From NCBI GenBank assembly GCA_017464425.1, contig JAFUDX010000003.1:1-47607 (forward strand): a stretch of DNA of 47,607 nucleotides, written 5' to 3'. A program made the position numbers and the translations under genes. The stretch's first letter is position 1; each line of letters begins with the position of its first letter. The notes below the pieces were generated by a model. That model was not told the DNA's origin, did no database searches, and saw nothing but the letters and a program-made list of their open reading frames with translations. Shown piece by piece: positions 23,801 to 34,048 of the stretch. Source of the stretch: Treponema sp. (lineage in GTDB: Bacteria > Spirochaetota > Spirochaetia > Treponematales > Treponemataceae).

Positions 23801-26800
23801 AGTTCAAGTCCGTGCCGAGATAGAGCTTCGCAAGACGAGGAGCGTTGTTTATGACATCCACTGGATAAGTGACGGTGCTTGCGTTTCCTGCCGCATCCAT
23901 TGCGATTACAACGAGATATGCCGGTCCATCAGGAATGTTCGTAGAATGAATCGCAGCATTCCAGTCTGTTTTTGCGCCGCTTGTTTTGACTTTTTCTATC
24001 ATTCCGTCGCCGTCGTCGCCGTCAATCGTAAATGGATTTGCCGTGTCATTGCTTGAAGTTTCGGCAACCGTGTTGTCAACGACTTGCGCATACGGGAATG
24101 AAGCCGAAGTTTCGTTTCCTGTGATTATAGCATTCGTCTTGAATGTAACATTGCTTTCACTTACATTGGTGATTACTCCGAAATCTCCCGCAATGTAAAT
24201 GAGCGAGCCTTTATGAATGTGTGCGTTCCCGCTCACGACAGAACTTGTATCCGTGAAAGTGAATGTATCGTCGCTATTGGCAATCACCGTTCCTGTTGCA
24301 GCCTTCGCCCAGAGCTTTGCGTTTCCATCGATAGTGATTTCAGCAAGCCCTGCGAGAGGAATTTTTGAAGATTCTGGCACGGTGGCGTCTGCATTTCCCG
24401 TTGTAACGAGCGGGTCAAGAATGTATTTATTCGTAAATTCAGTGTCCGTACCAGAAATTTTTCCGTTTCGCATATAGTAGAACATCAATCGCTCATAGCC
24501 AGAACCAGTGTCCGTAACGCTACCGTCAATCGTAAATTTGTACTCAGAATCCTGCACAGAATTTTCAGACTCCGTGCTGAGTTCCGTTCCGTTTGCGTTG
24601 ATTGCAGAGAGAGTTGGTGGCGTGTTGTCAATGTAGAAGGTGTATGTCATCGTGCTTGAGTGGGCAGGGGTTGAACCGTCTTCTACATAGACCGTGTAGC
24701 TGACATTTGAAGATGCCATGCTCTCGGTTTCAATCGGGATGTAAATCACTTTTTCGGACTTCGTGACCGTTTTTCCTGTTGTTGGCTTTTCGTCTGTGCT
24801 CGTTGAATTGTCGCTGTATGTCCATTTGATGCTGCTTGATTCATACGCTTGCGTTGCAGAACCGCGTCGTACCGTGATTGACTCTGGATTGACAGATTCC
24901 GTATCCATAAGCGTGACCACCAAATACCAAGTTCCCTTTAAGTACATTTCTGCGGTGTAGTCTTTCTGAACTTTGATGTTTGATTCAACTGCAGAAGAAG
25001 CAAAACTATTGTACTGTCGCATTACGGCACTCTGGCTTGGCGCACCATTGTCAACATGAATGTAAACAGGGGCTATCGTCGTGTCTGTCCACAAGCCCAT
25101 CTTTCCGTCTGCGTTTATGGCACATGCACGGATTGCGATATTATTCGTTGAGTCACCTGATGGATCAAGGTTGCCCTTTGCGTTGAGGCTTACATTCCAT
25201 GTTGAAGTCTTTGTTGTGACAGGAATTCCCCACCAGCCATCAGCGATATAGAACTTTTTGGTAATATCCTCATCTTCTACAGTAGACAAATTGTATTCAG
25301 AGACGATTTGTTCTTTTGTTTTTACTCCACCAAGAGCGGCGAATTCATTTGAAAGAATAGCATTATCTTTCGACCAAGTAACATCTCCATTTGCCGCAAC
25401 CGTTCCAATCTGAATGTAAACCTGTCCGACATTTGTGGTACCTGAAGGAATCGCAACCGTTCCGCTCGCTCGGATTACGCCAGAGAGTGTGATGTAGTCG
25501 TTTCCAGACTCATAATCGTTTGCCGTCGGATAGCTGAATTCCGTTACCGGACGGTCTGCATCCGGGTTGTGCGTGATTGCATAATCGCGCTTGATGTACA
25601 CATTTCCGAGCGTGTCCATCGTTTTGATGAAGAGCGGAATTGTGTAGATGTTCGTTGCCGCGTTATGAGTGACCTTATATTTTTCAGTCTTGTCATATTC
25701 GGTCAAATCTGTGGTTGACCCAGCCGTAAATCTGAAATTGAATACAGAGGTCGTCTTTGTATTGTTGCTGTTCGTCCAGCCTTCAAGGGCAGAAAGAGCA
25801 GAATCTGTCATGCTTTCTGTGTAAGTTGCTGGCGGTACGAGCCATTCGATTGAGCTGATTCCCACGCCCGCGTCGCTTGCCGTTCCGACTACATTGACCG
25901 TTCCCGTTACTTCGTCGGTGCTTGCAGGACTTGTAATCGTGATTTGGGCAGGGCCAAAGTTGTCGATTGAGAATGTGTCGCTTTTGGTCGTTTCGTTTCC
26001 GGCTTTGTCAGTTACGCTCACAGAAATCGTCTTTGCACCGCTCGTTTTTTCAACTTGCTCGCCGTTTTCGCTCACCACATTCTGAGATGGAATGCGAATG
26101 ATTGCCGACTCGTAGTAAGTGTATGAAATTTCTGAAACCGTGATTGCTTGCGCTGTCGCAGAAAGTTCAATTTCATCGTCAGTGATAGCTTCTTCTGAAA
26201 TCGTTCCATCGTCGGCTACAGTGACTTTAAAGTAATGAGATGTTTCAGCATTTGAGTCCGAATCAAGAATCTTGACCGCAACTTTGCTAATGTTCGATTC
26301 GTTTACAGGAACAAAGAATCTGACATATTTTGAGCTTCCGCCTGCATAACGGCTCGCACCCGGAATATACTGTGCGGAAGTCGGCTCAGCTTTAATCTGG
26401 GCAAGCGTGTACAATCCTTGTGAATTCGAGTCCGAAGCGTAATCGCCTGTGTTCGACCCGATTGCAAGTCCGCGCGTTCCCACTTTTGGAGCCGCCGTGT
26501 CGAGGTTGACGCTTAGTGCCGCGCTGTTGTCAAGCCCGTAATCGCCTGCCGCAAATTCACTTTCTTGTGTGTTCGCAAGGAGATAGTACGGTCGGGCAAA
26601 CTGGCTTTCATCTCCCGTCGTGAATGTTTTTCCTACCGCATCAACGACTTTGAATTTTAGCAGAATGTTCGCCGCATCCCCGCCAGTGATTGCGTATGTC
26701 CAGTTTCCGTGTTACCTGCGTTATCAGTGACAGAAGCGTTCACATTGTAGACCTTTCCATCTTCAAATTTTGAAAGCACTTTAAGAGGAATTGTTATGCT

Positions 26801-28671
26801 CCATTTTTTATTATCGGAATCAAGGTTGCTAGCAATTGTTGTACCGTTCACCGTAAGGCTCACTGATTTTACCTTAGAAGCATTGTCATCGAAAGAACCT
26901 TCAACAGCAATCGGTTTTACCGTGTTCGTGTAATGTGCGCCACTTCTTGTTGAAGTGAGGGTCGGTGCCTCGTTGTCAACATTCAGAGAGAAATCATTGT
27001 GCGTTGCGGTAGTTGTCGTTGATTCTGATTCTTCGAGTACAGAAACAGCATCTATCGCTGCATTTCCAACATTATCCACCGCCACGAGAACGATATAGTT
27101 CGAGCCGATGTTAAGCCCCGTAATCGTTGACTCATAGTTTGAAACAATCGGAGCATAATATTTACTTCCGACATTTCCTTCTTTGACAACTTTTACCTGT
27201 GCAGAATCAGGATTTTCCGAATCAGAAATCACATTTCCGTCCGCATCAACACCGATTATGCCTTTTGTTGCCTCATTTGCTTCGTTTTCGGCAATTCCCG
27301 TGTAGAAGACGCGCCGTGTCAGACGGAATGATTTTTTGGGTATCGTTTGGATTATCGATGTCAGTTCCTTCAATAGAGAAGTCGTATTTGTAGCCATAAC
27401 CGATTTCTCCCTTTGCCGCAGAAAGTGTCGTTGATTTTGAAAGCGTGTCCGTGTTCGCATCGGCATCAGTTGGCGTGTAGCGATAGGTGGCAGGGTCGGA
27501 AGAAAGTGCCGTTTTTGCCTGCTCTTCGGAAAGGGCATAGTTTTTCATGGCGAATTCAATCGCTTTTGCTTCGTTCCAAGTCCATAAAAGCTGCTTTTCG
27601 CTCGTTCCTTCTTTTGTATAATACACGGTCACTGAATTGGTAAGAATATTCGTAAGGTCAAGGCCAGGCGCGATTGAGACATTGATTGTAGAGTCTGAAT
27701 AGTAATTGTAGTATGCGCCCGTGTAATTGTCCGTGTCGGTCGTGTCTGGCTTTAGCGCAAGACCGCTGATTGTGTATGCAGGATTATTGCGCGGATTTAA
27801 AGAGAAAGTAAGGTACACATCCAGACTTGAGCCATCGCTTGCCGTCACAGAAAAATACAATTGTTCTGTTATGTCAGAGCCATCGGCACGGTACGCGGAA
27901 ATATTGTCTTCAGAAAAGAGTTTTTTGTAGTTTTCCCACTTTTTGTAATTATCGCTTGCAGGGTCAGGCTCTTCGGAAGAATCATAATACTGAGCGATGA
28001 CGAGCGGATTTGCGTTCAACATATCAGTGATTCCTTCAAATTCAGAATCAAAAAGTTTTTCACCCGAAGCAGTATAAAAACTGACGATGAGTTTTGAAAT
28101 GCCAGAACTGCAATTTTCTGAGAATGTTCCTTCGAGCTGAACTGTTCGGCCGTAACTGCGTGGCGTGTTTGAGCCAATAGTGGTAGGCTTGGTAAGAACC
28201 AAAACAGGAGCCGTATTGTCGATTGAGAATGAGCGCGAAGAAATTCCCGAAGAATGACCCGCGTTGTCCAATGCCGTCGCCTGAATTTCATAATCGCCGT
28301 CAGCAAACTGCCAGCCGTTTTTAGAAGCATATTTTTCGGCATCATACTCATTGAGCGTTACAGACCATGTTTTATCAGAATTTATTGTGGCATATGTCTG
28401 ATATTCACGAATTTTATCTTCGCCATCAGAACGGTATACTTCAACCAAAATATTTTTAAGGCTTTTATCGTCTGACCATGTTCCGCGAAAAACAAAACTG
28501 TCTTTAATTATAGAAAGAGAAGGAGGATATTCAATTTTGACAACAGGTGCCTCCGTATCCACCGAAGAACCCAAACCAGAATCTTCACCACAAGAAGAAA
28601 GGGCAAAAACCAAAAAACTAAATAATACCCCCCCCTATAAATTTGATAATCTTGCGAAACACTTTTTTCAT
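20880..28671 (-). pseudogene. Giant Ig-repeat surface lipoprotein, out of frame at three points (possible phase variation)
   Basis: One gene of about 2,590 codons. From ATG 28671 (AGAGGG upstream) it reads MKKVFRKIIKFIGG, meets a run of eight G (28628-28635) and stops five codons after the run begins. With seven G it continues as a signal peptide with lipobox LSSC, so it would be an outer lipoprotein. The body holds many Ig-like units marked by SIDNTAPVLVL, NVDNEAPTLTS, YIDNTPPTLSA and HVDNGAPSQS. The last ~500 residues resemble short beta-propeller repeats (GTLYASWSN, SVHYSEIGG, LKLARATS). Frame also breaks near 27331-27336 (run of six T, plus strand) and near 26698-26705. Base losses or gains of one restore good protein each time. 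An adhesin-like surface role is likely. Confidence 0.75.
28628..28635 (-). repeat. G8 homopolymer in the lipoprotein signal peptide
   Basis: Eight C on the plus strand (G8 in the coding strand) lie 12 codons after the ATG. G7 would put the start in frame with the lipobox and mature protein. Confidence 0.9.
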
Positions 28672-28765
28672 AATGCCCTCTGTAGTTTTTTGCAGAGAAT
28701 AGTACTTTTTACTATCGGCATTATAACAGTGCTTTTTTATACTATTCTTAAATTTTTGAATTTTC

Positions 28766-29587
28766 TTAGTTCATCACGATAACTATTCCCAAAAGTCCAA
28801 AAATTTCGCATATTTGGACAAAAAATCCCGCCGTATCGCCCGTAATTCCGCCAAAATTCCGTTTTGCCATAAAAAAATACCAGATAAACACCAAAAGCGA
28901 TGTCATAACGGGAAGCATGCCCCGCCTTCCGCAGAAGTAAATCAAAGCGAGTGAAATCGCACAGAGCCAGAATTCACACCAAACGGCCGTAAACAGCCTT
29001 GCACCGTTGGAAGAAAATGTATGCACAAGCCCTGAATTTTTCGCAATCGGAAAAACAGACACCGCAAGCGCACTAAAAAGCCTGGAAATCACAAAAACCG
29101 AAAGAAACGGAAGAATAAGCCGAACAAACTCGCTCTTTTTGAGCATTTCAAGCGAAAGAACGGCACATTTTGCAGTGAATTCATATGAAAGAACATAAAA
29201 TGAAAGAAAATAAAGCACGCACCCAAGAACGGCAAATGCCCCCGAATGGCTGTCTTTGAGAATCTCAAGTTTTTTTTCGCGGGGAGCATGGCTTGCAAGC
29301 GCGTCGCATGTGTCCATAAAGCCGTCAACATGGATTCCGCCCGTCACAAAAATCGGAATCAGCGTAAGCCCCAGTGCCCAAAAATGAAGCGAAAAATTTC
29401 CCTGCCACGCCGCCGTGATTTTAAAAGCAAAAAAGAGCCAGAACGCGCACAAAAGCGAAATCACTACGCCCACGAACGGGAACACCACCATCAGATAGCG
29501 CATATTTTTTTTGCTCCATGCCACATTCGGAACGGGAATACACGAGAACATACTAAAAGCTAAAAAAAGTGATTTTATGAACATCAT
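28766..29587 (-). CDS. cobS: Adenosylcobinamide-GDP ribazoletransferase
   Basis: A 273-residue integral membrane enzyme that joins adenosylcobinamide-GDP to alpha-ribazole, the last assembly step of cobalamin. Family features are FLAFSMFSCIPVPNV near the start, YLMVVFPFVGVVI, GGIHVDGFMDTCDALASH, REKKLEILKDSHSGAFAVLG (metal and nucleotide site) and GGITGDTAGFFVQICEI near the end. Several membrane helices are present. Start 29587 (or 29584) matches family length; no clear ribosome site. It is the only cobalamin gene in the window, so it may serve salvage. Divergent from the thioesterase gene, 37 bases away. Confidence 0.93.
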   Translation of the reverse strand: MMFIKSLFLAFSMFSCIPVPNVAWSKKNMRYLMVVFPFVGVVISLLCAFWLFFAFKITAAWQGNFSLHFWALGLTLIPIFVTGGIHVDGFMDTCDALASHAPREKKLEILKDSHSGAFAVLGCVLYFLSFYVLSYEFTAKCAVLSLEMLKKSEFVRLILPFLSVFVISRLFSALAVSVFPIAKNSGLVHTFSSNGARLFTAVWCEFWLCAISLALIYFCGRRGMLPVMTSLLVFIWYFFMAKRNFGGITGDTAGFFVQICEIFGLLGIVIVMN

Positions 29588-29624
29588 AGTTTTAAATTTA
29601 TAATATATATGATAAAATGAAAAA

Positions 29625-30041
29625 ATGGAAATCAAAAAATACACTCATTATGTTCAATATTACGAAACAGACAAAATGGGAATCACCCATCATTCAAATT
29701 ATATCCGCTGGATGGAAGAAGCCCGCGTCGATTTTTTAAAGCAAATCGGTTGGGATTATGCCCGCTTGGAGTCAGAAGGAATCATTTCGCCGGTCATTGG
29801 GGTAAGCTGCAAATATAAGCACAGTACCACATTTGCCGACACAGTTACCATCGATGTTTCGATTGCGGAATACACGGGAGTCAAGCTTAAAATCAGCTAC
29901 AAAATGACGAACGAAAAAGGAGAAGGTGTCTGCGAAGGCACGAGCGAACATTGCTTTGTCAGCGCGGAAGGCAAAATCATCATGGTTAAAAAGGAGTATC
30001 CCGCTCTCCACGAAGTGCTTTCAGGCCTTTTAGGAAAATAA
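29625..30041 (+). CDS. Acyl-CoA thioesterase, hotdog fold (YbgC/4HBT type)
   Basis: A 138-residue hotdog thioesterase. The 4HBT active-site stretch VQYYETDKMGITHHSNYIRWMEEAR has the catalytic Asp (YETDKMG) and HHSNY. Length and the later SCKYKHSTTFADTVTIDVSI fit YbgC/FadM relatives, which hydrolyse short acyl-CoAs. No ribosome site is visible before the ATG at 29625; AT-rich -10-like sequences (TATAAT at 29599-29604, GATAAA at 29611) are close. The next gene starts two bases after its stop, so the two are coupled. Confidence 0.88.
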   Translation: MEIKKYTHYVQYYETDKMGITHHSNYIRWMEEARVDFLKQIGWDYARLESEGIISPVIGVSCKYKHSTTFADTVTIDVSIAEYTGVKLKISYKMTNEKGEGVCEGTSEHCFVSAEGKIIMVKKEYPALHEVLSGLLGK

Positions 30042-30043
30042 CA

Positions 30044-30856
30044 ATGAAAAATTCCGAGCGAATACACATTCTTTTTGAAGACGAGCATATCTGTGTAATC
30101 AACAAGCCCTCAGGAATTCTGAGCGTTCCAAACCAATCAAAAGACAAATCCGCGCTTGGAATTCTCGAAGAAATCATGCGGAAAAAAGGCACATTCTCAT
30201 CAAAGCACCGCCCCTTTGCCGTTCACCGACTGGACAAAGAAACGAGCGGTGTCATGATGTTTGCCTTAACTGAATCAGCGCAAAAAAAACTGATGGACGC
30301 ATGGCACACGATTGTGACCGAACGGCTCTATCGCGCGGTGGCAGAAAATCCCAAAAATCCGCACCATTTTCTTCCAAAATCAGGCTTAATCGATGCTGAT
30401 TTGGCATTTAATGCCTACAATATGGGATTTGTGCCCAAAAATCAAGAAAATACAAAGACCGTTCCTGCCCGCACGAATTTTACGACAATTCTGCGCGGAA
30501 AGACGCACACGCTTTTTGAGCTTTCTTTGGACACGGGCAAAAAAAATCAGATTCGCGCACATCTTTCTTCAAAAGGCTATCCGCTCGCCGGCGATAAAAA
30601 ATACCGAGCAAAAACCGACCATTTTAACCGCGTCTGCCTGCATGCCCGCACGCTCGAATTTACGCACCCGTTCACCGAGCAAAAAATGCGATTTGAAGTT
30701 CCAGAGCCAAAGGAATGGAAGGAATATGTCGAAGCAGGTGATGTGCAGCGAAAACCGTTGCCCAAAAAAGAATCCCACTCATTCGGAAAAAAACGCCTGA
30801 CTGCAAAGGAAAAAGCCCACATGAATTATATTGAACTAGGGAAAAGAATGCGCTGA
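30044..30856 (+). CDS. RluA-family RNA pseudouridine synthase
   Basis: A 270-residue enzyme that converts uridines in rRNA or tRNA to pseudouridine. Motif I INKPSGILSVPN and the catalytic Asp in VHRLDKETSGVMMFAL are present. LSLDTGKKNQIRAHLSSKGYPLAGDKKYR and CLHARTLEFTHPF complete the RluA core. A Lys-rich tail follows (KKRLTAKEKAHMNY). There is no N-terminal S4 domain. The RNA target cannot be assigned. It is translationally coupled to the thioesterase. Confidence 0.9.
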   Translation: MKNSERIHILFEDEHICVINKPSGILSVPNQSKDKSALGILEEIMRKKGTFSSKHRPFAVHRLDKETSGVMMFALTESAQKKLMDAWHTIVTERLYRAVAENPKNPHHFLPKSGLIDADLAFNAYNMGFVPKNQENTKTVPARTNFTTILRGKTHTLFELSLDTGKKNQIRAHLSSKGYPLAGDKKYRAKTDHFNRVCLHARTLEFTHPFTEQKMRFEVPEPKEWKEYVEAGDVQRKPLPKKESHSFGKKRLTAKEKAHMNYIELGKRMR

Positions 30857-30872
30857 ACGAAAAAGATGTGAG

Positions 30873-30944
30873 TGGTCGATACTGGATTTGAACCAGTGAC
30901 TTCTACCGTGTGAAGGTAGCACTCTACCACTGAGTTAATCGACC
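30873..30944 (-). tRNA. tRNA-Val (CAC anticodon)
   Basis: A full cloverleaf on the minus strand: acceptor GGTCGAT/ATCGACC, D-loop region AACTCAGTGGTAGAG, anticodon stem CTACC/GGTAG with loop TTCACAC (anticodon CAC), T-loop GGTTCAAATCC. Length is 72 with discriminator A. The 3' CCA is not encoded. Confidence 0.95.
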
Positions 30945-30962
30945 AAAAAGAATGAATCTATT

Positions 30963-31766
30963 CTATTGCAAAAATCCCATTGCGTCAAGAATAATTGAGC
31001 TTGCCACCGTCGCAGCCGTCTCCGTGCGGAGAATGCGCGTTCCCATCGAACAGAGCGAAAATCCCGCGCTTTCAAGCAAGTCGCGTTCGCGGTCAGTCCA
31101 TCCCCGTTCCGAGCCGATTGCCGCCACCACCGACCGTGCCGATTCGTGCGCCAAAAAATCATGCAGCGAAGACGAACTTCTTCTATTATCTAAGGCGATT
31201 TTTGAAGCCGCTTCCCATTCCGCCATTTCAAACTTGTGGAAATCTGTGGAAATCTGCGGATTCTTTTTTGAATCTGTGGCATCTGTGTAATCTGTGTTTT
31301 TTAACACTTCATCTAGAAAGCGAGCGACTTCAAGAACAGGAACATGCGTGCTCGCTGCCTGAGCCGTGCCGTCCAAAAGCATTTGGTACGCGCTTCCGTC
31401 AGAGACGACATTTGAATCAAGGTAGGATTTTTCGGTCAAATCGGTGCCGCAGAGAATCACCTTCTGAACGCCAAGCCCCGCCACATCGCGCAAAAGCCTC
31501 CTGAGCTGAATAGGGCGCGGAAAGCCAATGATGAGCGTGAGCGGATACAATTTCTTCCCCGCTGATTTTGGCTCAAACGAAAAAGAAATGTCGCCCGCGT
31601 CAGAAATTTCTGTAATCGTGGCAACGCCAGCCGCGCCTCCGATAATGCCCGCGTCAAAAGTAGTTCCCACCGTTTTATGCAGCACTTTGATGATATGTTT
31701 TGCCCGTTCATCGTTTTTGGGAAGCGGATTTTTTATTTCTTCATGCGTAAAAAGACAGATATTCAT
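30963..31766 (-). CDS. rsmE: 16S rRNA m3U1498 methyltransferase, with repeat-encoded insert
   Basis: A 267-residue SPOUT methyltransferase that methylates N3 of U1498 in 16S rRNA. The N-terminal PUA-like part (NERAKHIIKVLH type) and the knot region are recognisable: LIIGFPRPIQLRRLLRDVAGLGV, ILCGTDLTEKSY, IGSERGWTDRERDLLESAGF (GPEGG position is GSERG) and MGTRILRTETAATVA at the end. Between FLDEVLKN and the SAM-binding part lies an insert of about 27 residues (TDYTDATDSKKNPQISTDFH and on). It is encoded by the CTGTGG-type dispersed repeat (31235-31300). The active-site knot is otherwise intact. Adjacent to tRNA-Val. Confidence 0.9.
   Translation of the reverse strand: MNICLFTHEEIKNPLPKNDERAKHIIKVLHKTVGTTFDAGIIGGAAGVATITEISDAGDISFSFEPKSAGKKLYPLTLIIGFPRPIQLRRLLRDVAGLGVQKVILCGTDLTEKSYLDSNVVSDGSAYQMLLDGTAQAASTHVPVLEVARFLDEVLKNTDYTDATDSKKNPQISTDFHKFEMAEWEAASKIALDNRRSSSSLHDFLAHESARSVVAAIGSERGWTDRERDLLESAGFSLCSMGTRILRTETAATVASSIILDAMGFLQ
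31235..31300. repeat. AATCTGTGG-type repeat inside rsmE (in frame)
   Basis: Units TTGTGGA, AATCTGTGGA, AATCTGCGGA, AATCTGTGGC, ATCTGTGTA and ATCTGTGTT. The same vocabulary occurs in the intergenic repeats at 1841-1907 and 35086-35213. The methyltransferase frame stays open. Confidence 0.85.
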
Positions 31767-31832
31767 AATTTTTCTTCAAATATAACTGATTTTTCCTAAA
31801 AAATGAAGTATAATAGAAGAACTGGAGTTTCT

Positions 31833-33680
31833 ATGAAAAAATTTGTTCTCGGATTGATTTCTCTTTCTTTTTTCTGTTTTACGGGCTGTGCTGATTTTTG
31901 GGACGCTCTGTTTGAGTCTGGCGGCTCTTCAACGCCTTCCTATGGCATCGTTACTGCAACCGAATCAGAATCATACAAGTATGATGCGTCTTTTCCGATT
32001 TACGAAGTCACTCCAAAAACAAAATCCGTAACTATTTCCAATGTTCCTTCAGACAAAAGCCTGTATATCGCAAAGGTAAACACGGGCGATTCAACCGTTG
32101 CACTCACTGACACACGCGTTGTACAAAATTCTTCAACAGGCTATCGTGCGGCAGCCGAAACTGAATTCAAATCACTCGGTAATGCTGCAATTCCAGAAAA
32201 CAAATACAAACACTTCCATGCGCCAGAAATCTCGCTTGCGGACATACAAACAGCGGCAAAAAGTGCTCGCGCCCTTACAGGAACATCAACGCTCGCCAAA
32301 AAAACGCGAATCAAACGCACAGTTGGCACAAAAAAATCTATTTATGTTGATAGCAATCCGAATATGGATTCATATACCGCAAAATATGCAACACTCCGCG
32401 CGGTAGGCACCTATTGCAATGTCTGGGTCGTTGACGATTATTTCACAACAGAAACTGCAACAGGCGCAAAAGTCGATTCAAGCATTGCAGAAAATTTTGC
32501 GAAAAAATTCGATTCATTCTATCCCGTTGTGCACACTATTTTTGGAAAAGAATGTGACAACATCATCTATTCGTATTCAAGTGCCGAATCACTCAAAGCC
32601 GCAAGCGCAGATTATCCCATGACTTCTTACAGCGACACGGGCATATATGTAAACATCGTCTTGTATGACATCGGTGCGGATTCTAGCCTACCTCAGTCAC
32701 AGCAATGCGGGGTACTCGGCTATTTTTTTGCAAAAGATTATTATTCAAAAATCGAACCGTCTCTCTTGTCATCAAGCGTAGTGCAATATTCAAATCAGGG
32801 CAAATACTTCTATGTCGATTCATATTACGCCCGTGAAGAAACAGCAACAACAATTTCAACGCTTGCCCACGAATTCCAGCACATGATTAATTATGGCGTA
32901 AAAAATGTAGAAAAAGGCATCGAATCATCGGGAAGTTCGGACTACAATATCTCAAACAAAATCGACACGGCGTACAACGAAATGCTTTCCATGCTCTGCG
33001 AAGATATGATGTCAGATTTTCTTGATCTCGACGACACAACCAATGTAAAATCAGAACGGCTCCCCACATTCAACACGACATATTTTTATTCTGGAATCCG
33101 CGAATATCTGAGCACCAATTCAGCACTTTCTTACTCAACCGCCTACGGCTTTGGCTCATGGCTGTGCCGTCAGTATGGCGGAGCGGCACTCGTACAGGAA
33201 ATTATGTCAAACGATTACGGCGGAAACAACTCACTGGTAAAGGCCGTTAATTCACTAAACAAAACAGGCCTCACATTCGATGAAATTTTCCAGCAATTCC
33301 TGCTCGCCTTAACAAACGGAGGCGCAACTACTGGCTACACACACAATAAAGCTGCGGCAGAAACGGTCGACTATAAATCAGACAGTGTTTCTTCATACAA
33401 ATATCCGATGACGGCAATCAATCTCTGGGGAGAAGCATATTCGTATCCTACGGATAAAAATCCATTCCTCGTAAAGAATCAGCAGGATGCGACGTATGAC
33501 TCTTCGGAAACTCGTTACAATGGGCCATTCCTGTTTTCAAATAAGTATGGCTTTCCACTCCGTCCTGGCTACGGAATCACCTTGCACAAACTCGGCACAA
33601 CGGATAGCACAAGTTCGCTTTCGCTCACATTCAGTGACACAGGCGCGGATTGCGTAACGATGTATGTGATTATTCAATAA
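31833..33680 (+). CDS. Lipoprotein zinc metalloprotease, M30 (hyicolysin)-like
   Basis: A 615-residue exported lipoprotein. The signal peptide ends in a lipobox (FTGC, Cys about residue 19). The catalytic zinc motif is HEFQH in TISTLAHEFQHMINYG. A downstream glutamate in YNEMLSMLCEDMM, ~60 residues later, is the likely third ligand, as in M30-like peptidases of treponemes. The first ~190 residues are a Ser/Thr-rich domain not recognised. A promoter -10 (TATAAT 31809-31814) and GGAG support the start at 31833. It probably acts at the cell surface or in the periplasm; the substrate is unknown. Confidence 0.8.
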   Translation: MKKFVLGLISLSFFCFTGCADFWDALFESGGSSTPSYGIVTATESESYKYDASFPIYEVTPKTKSVTISNVPSDKSLYIAKVNTGDSTVALTDTRVVQNSSTGYRAAAETEFKSLGNAAIPENKYKHFHAPEISLADIQTAAKSARALTGTSTLAKKTRIKRTVGTKKSIYVDSNPNMDSYTAKYATLRAVGTYCNVWVVDDYFTTETATGAKVDSSIAENFAKKFDSFYPVVHTIFGKECDNIIYSYSSAESLKAASADYPMTSYSDTGIYVNIVLYDIGADSSLPQSQQCGVLGYFFAKDYYSKIEPSLLSSSVVQYSNQGKYFYVDSYYAREETATTISTLAHEFQHMINYGVKNVEKGIESSGSSDYNISNKIDTAYNEMLSMLCEDMMSDFLDLDDTTNVKSERLPTFNTTYFYSGIREYLSTNSALSYSTAYGFGSWLCRQYGGAALVQEIMSNDYGGNNSLVKAVNSLNKTGLTFDEIFQQFLLALTNGGATTGYTHNKAAAETVDYKSDSVSSYKYPMTAINLWGEAYSYPTDKNPFLVKNQQDATYDSSETRYNGPFLFSNKYGFPLRPGYGITLHKLGTTDSTSSLSLTFSDTGADCVTMYVIIQ

Positions 33681-33703
33681 ATTACACGAAAAGGACAAAT
33701 AAA

Positions 33704-34042
33704 ATGAAAAAAACAACTTTTTTACTTTCAATTCTTTCTATTCTTTTTGCGGGAATTTTCTTTACTTCAATGTCCTCTAACAAAACCGTCTCTGAGCGCG
33801 GACACATCAACTACTACGGAAATGCTCCTGTAGAAACGCCCGCCTTTGTAACCGACAGCGGCAAAATCTACCTCATGGAAATCGAAGCCGGCTCAAAATG
33901 CACAATCGAAGAAATCTTAGCCCTGCAAGGCAACTACCTTGAACTCACAGGCACTATCGAGCCAGAAGAATCAAAAATCGCCTTCCCCATTTCGCAAGAC
34001 GGCACATTCATCATCAGCTCATACAAAAAAATCGAAAAATAA
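33704..34042 (+). CDS. Small exported protein of unknown function
   Basis: 112 residues from ATG 33704 (AGGAC upstream). It has an N-terminal signal sequence (KKTTFLLSILSILFAGIFF) and a small soluble domain with ERGHINYYGNAPVETPAFV and YLELTGTIEPEESKI. No lipobox and no recognised family. It follows the protease gene by 23 bases on the same strand and may be co-transcribed. Confidence 0.7.
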   Translation: MKKTTFLLSILSILFAGIFFTSMSSNKTVSERGHINYYGNAPVETPAFVTDSGKIYLMEIEAGSKCTIEEILALQGNYLELTGTIEPEESKIAFPISQDGTFIISSYKKIEK

Positions 34043-34048
34043 AACCGT

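Noticed and set aside
29588..29624. Cobalamin riboswitch before cobS
   Set aside because: Only 37 bases separate cobS from the divergent gene and no B12-box is visible.
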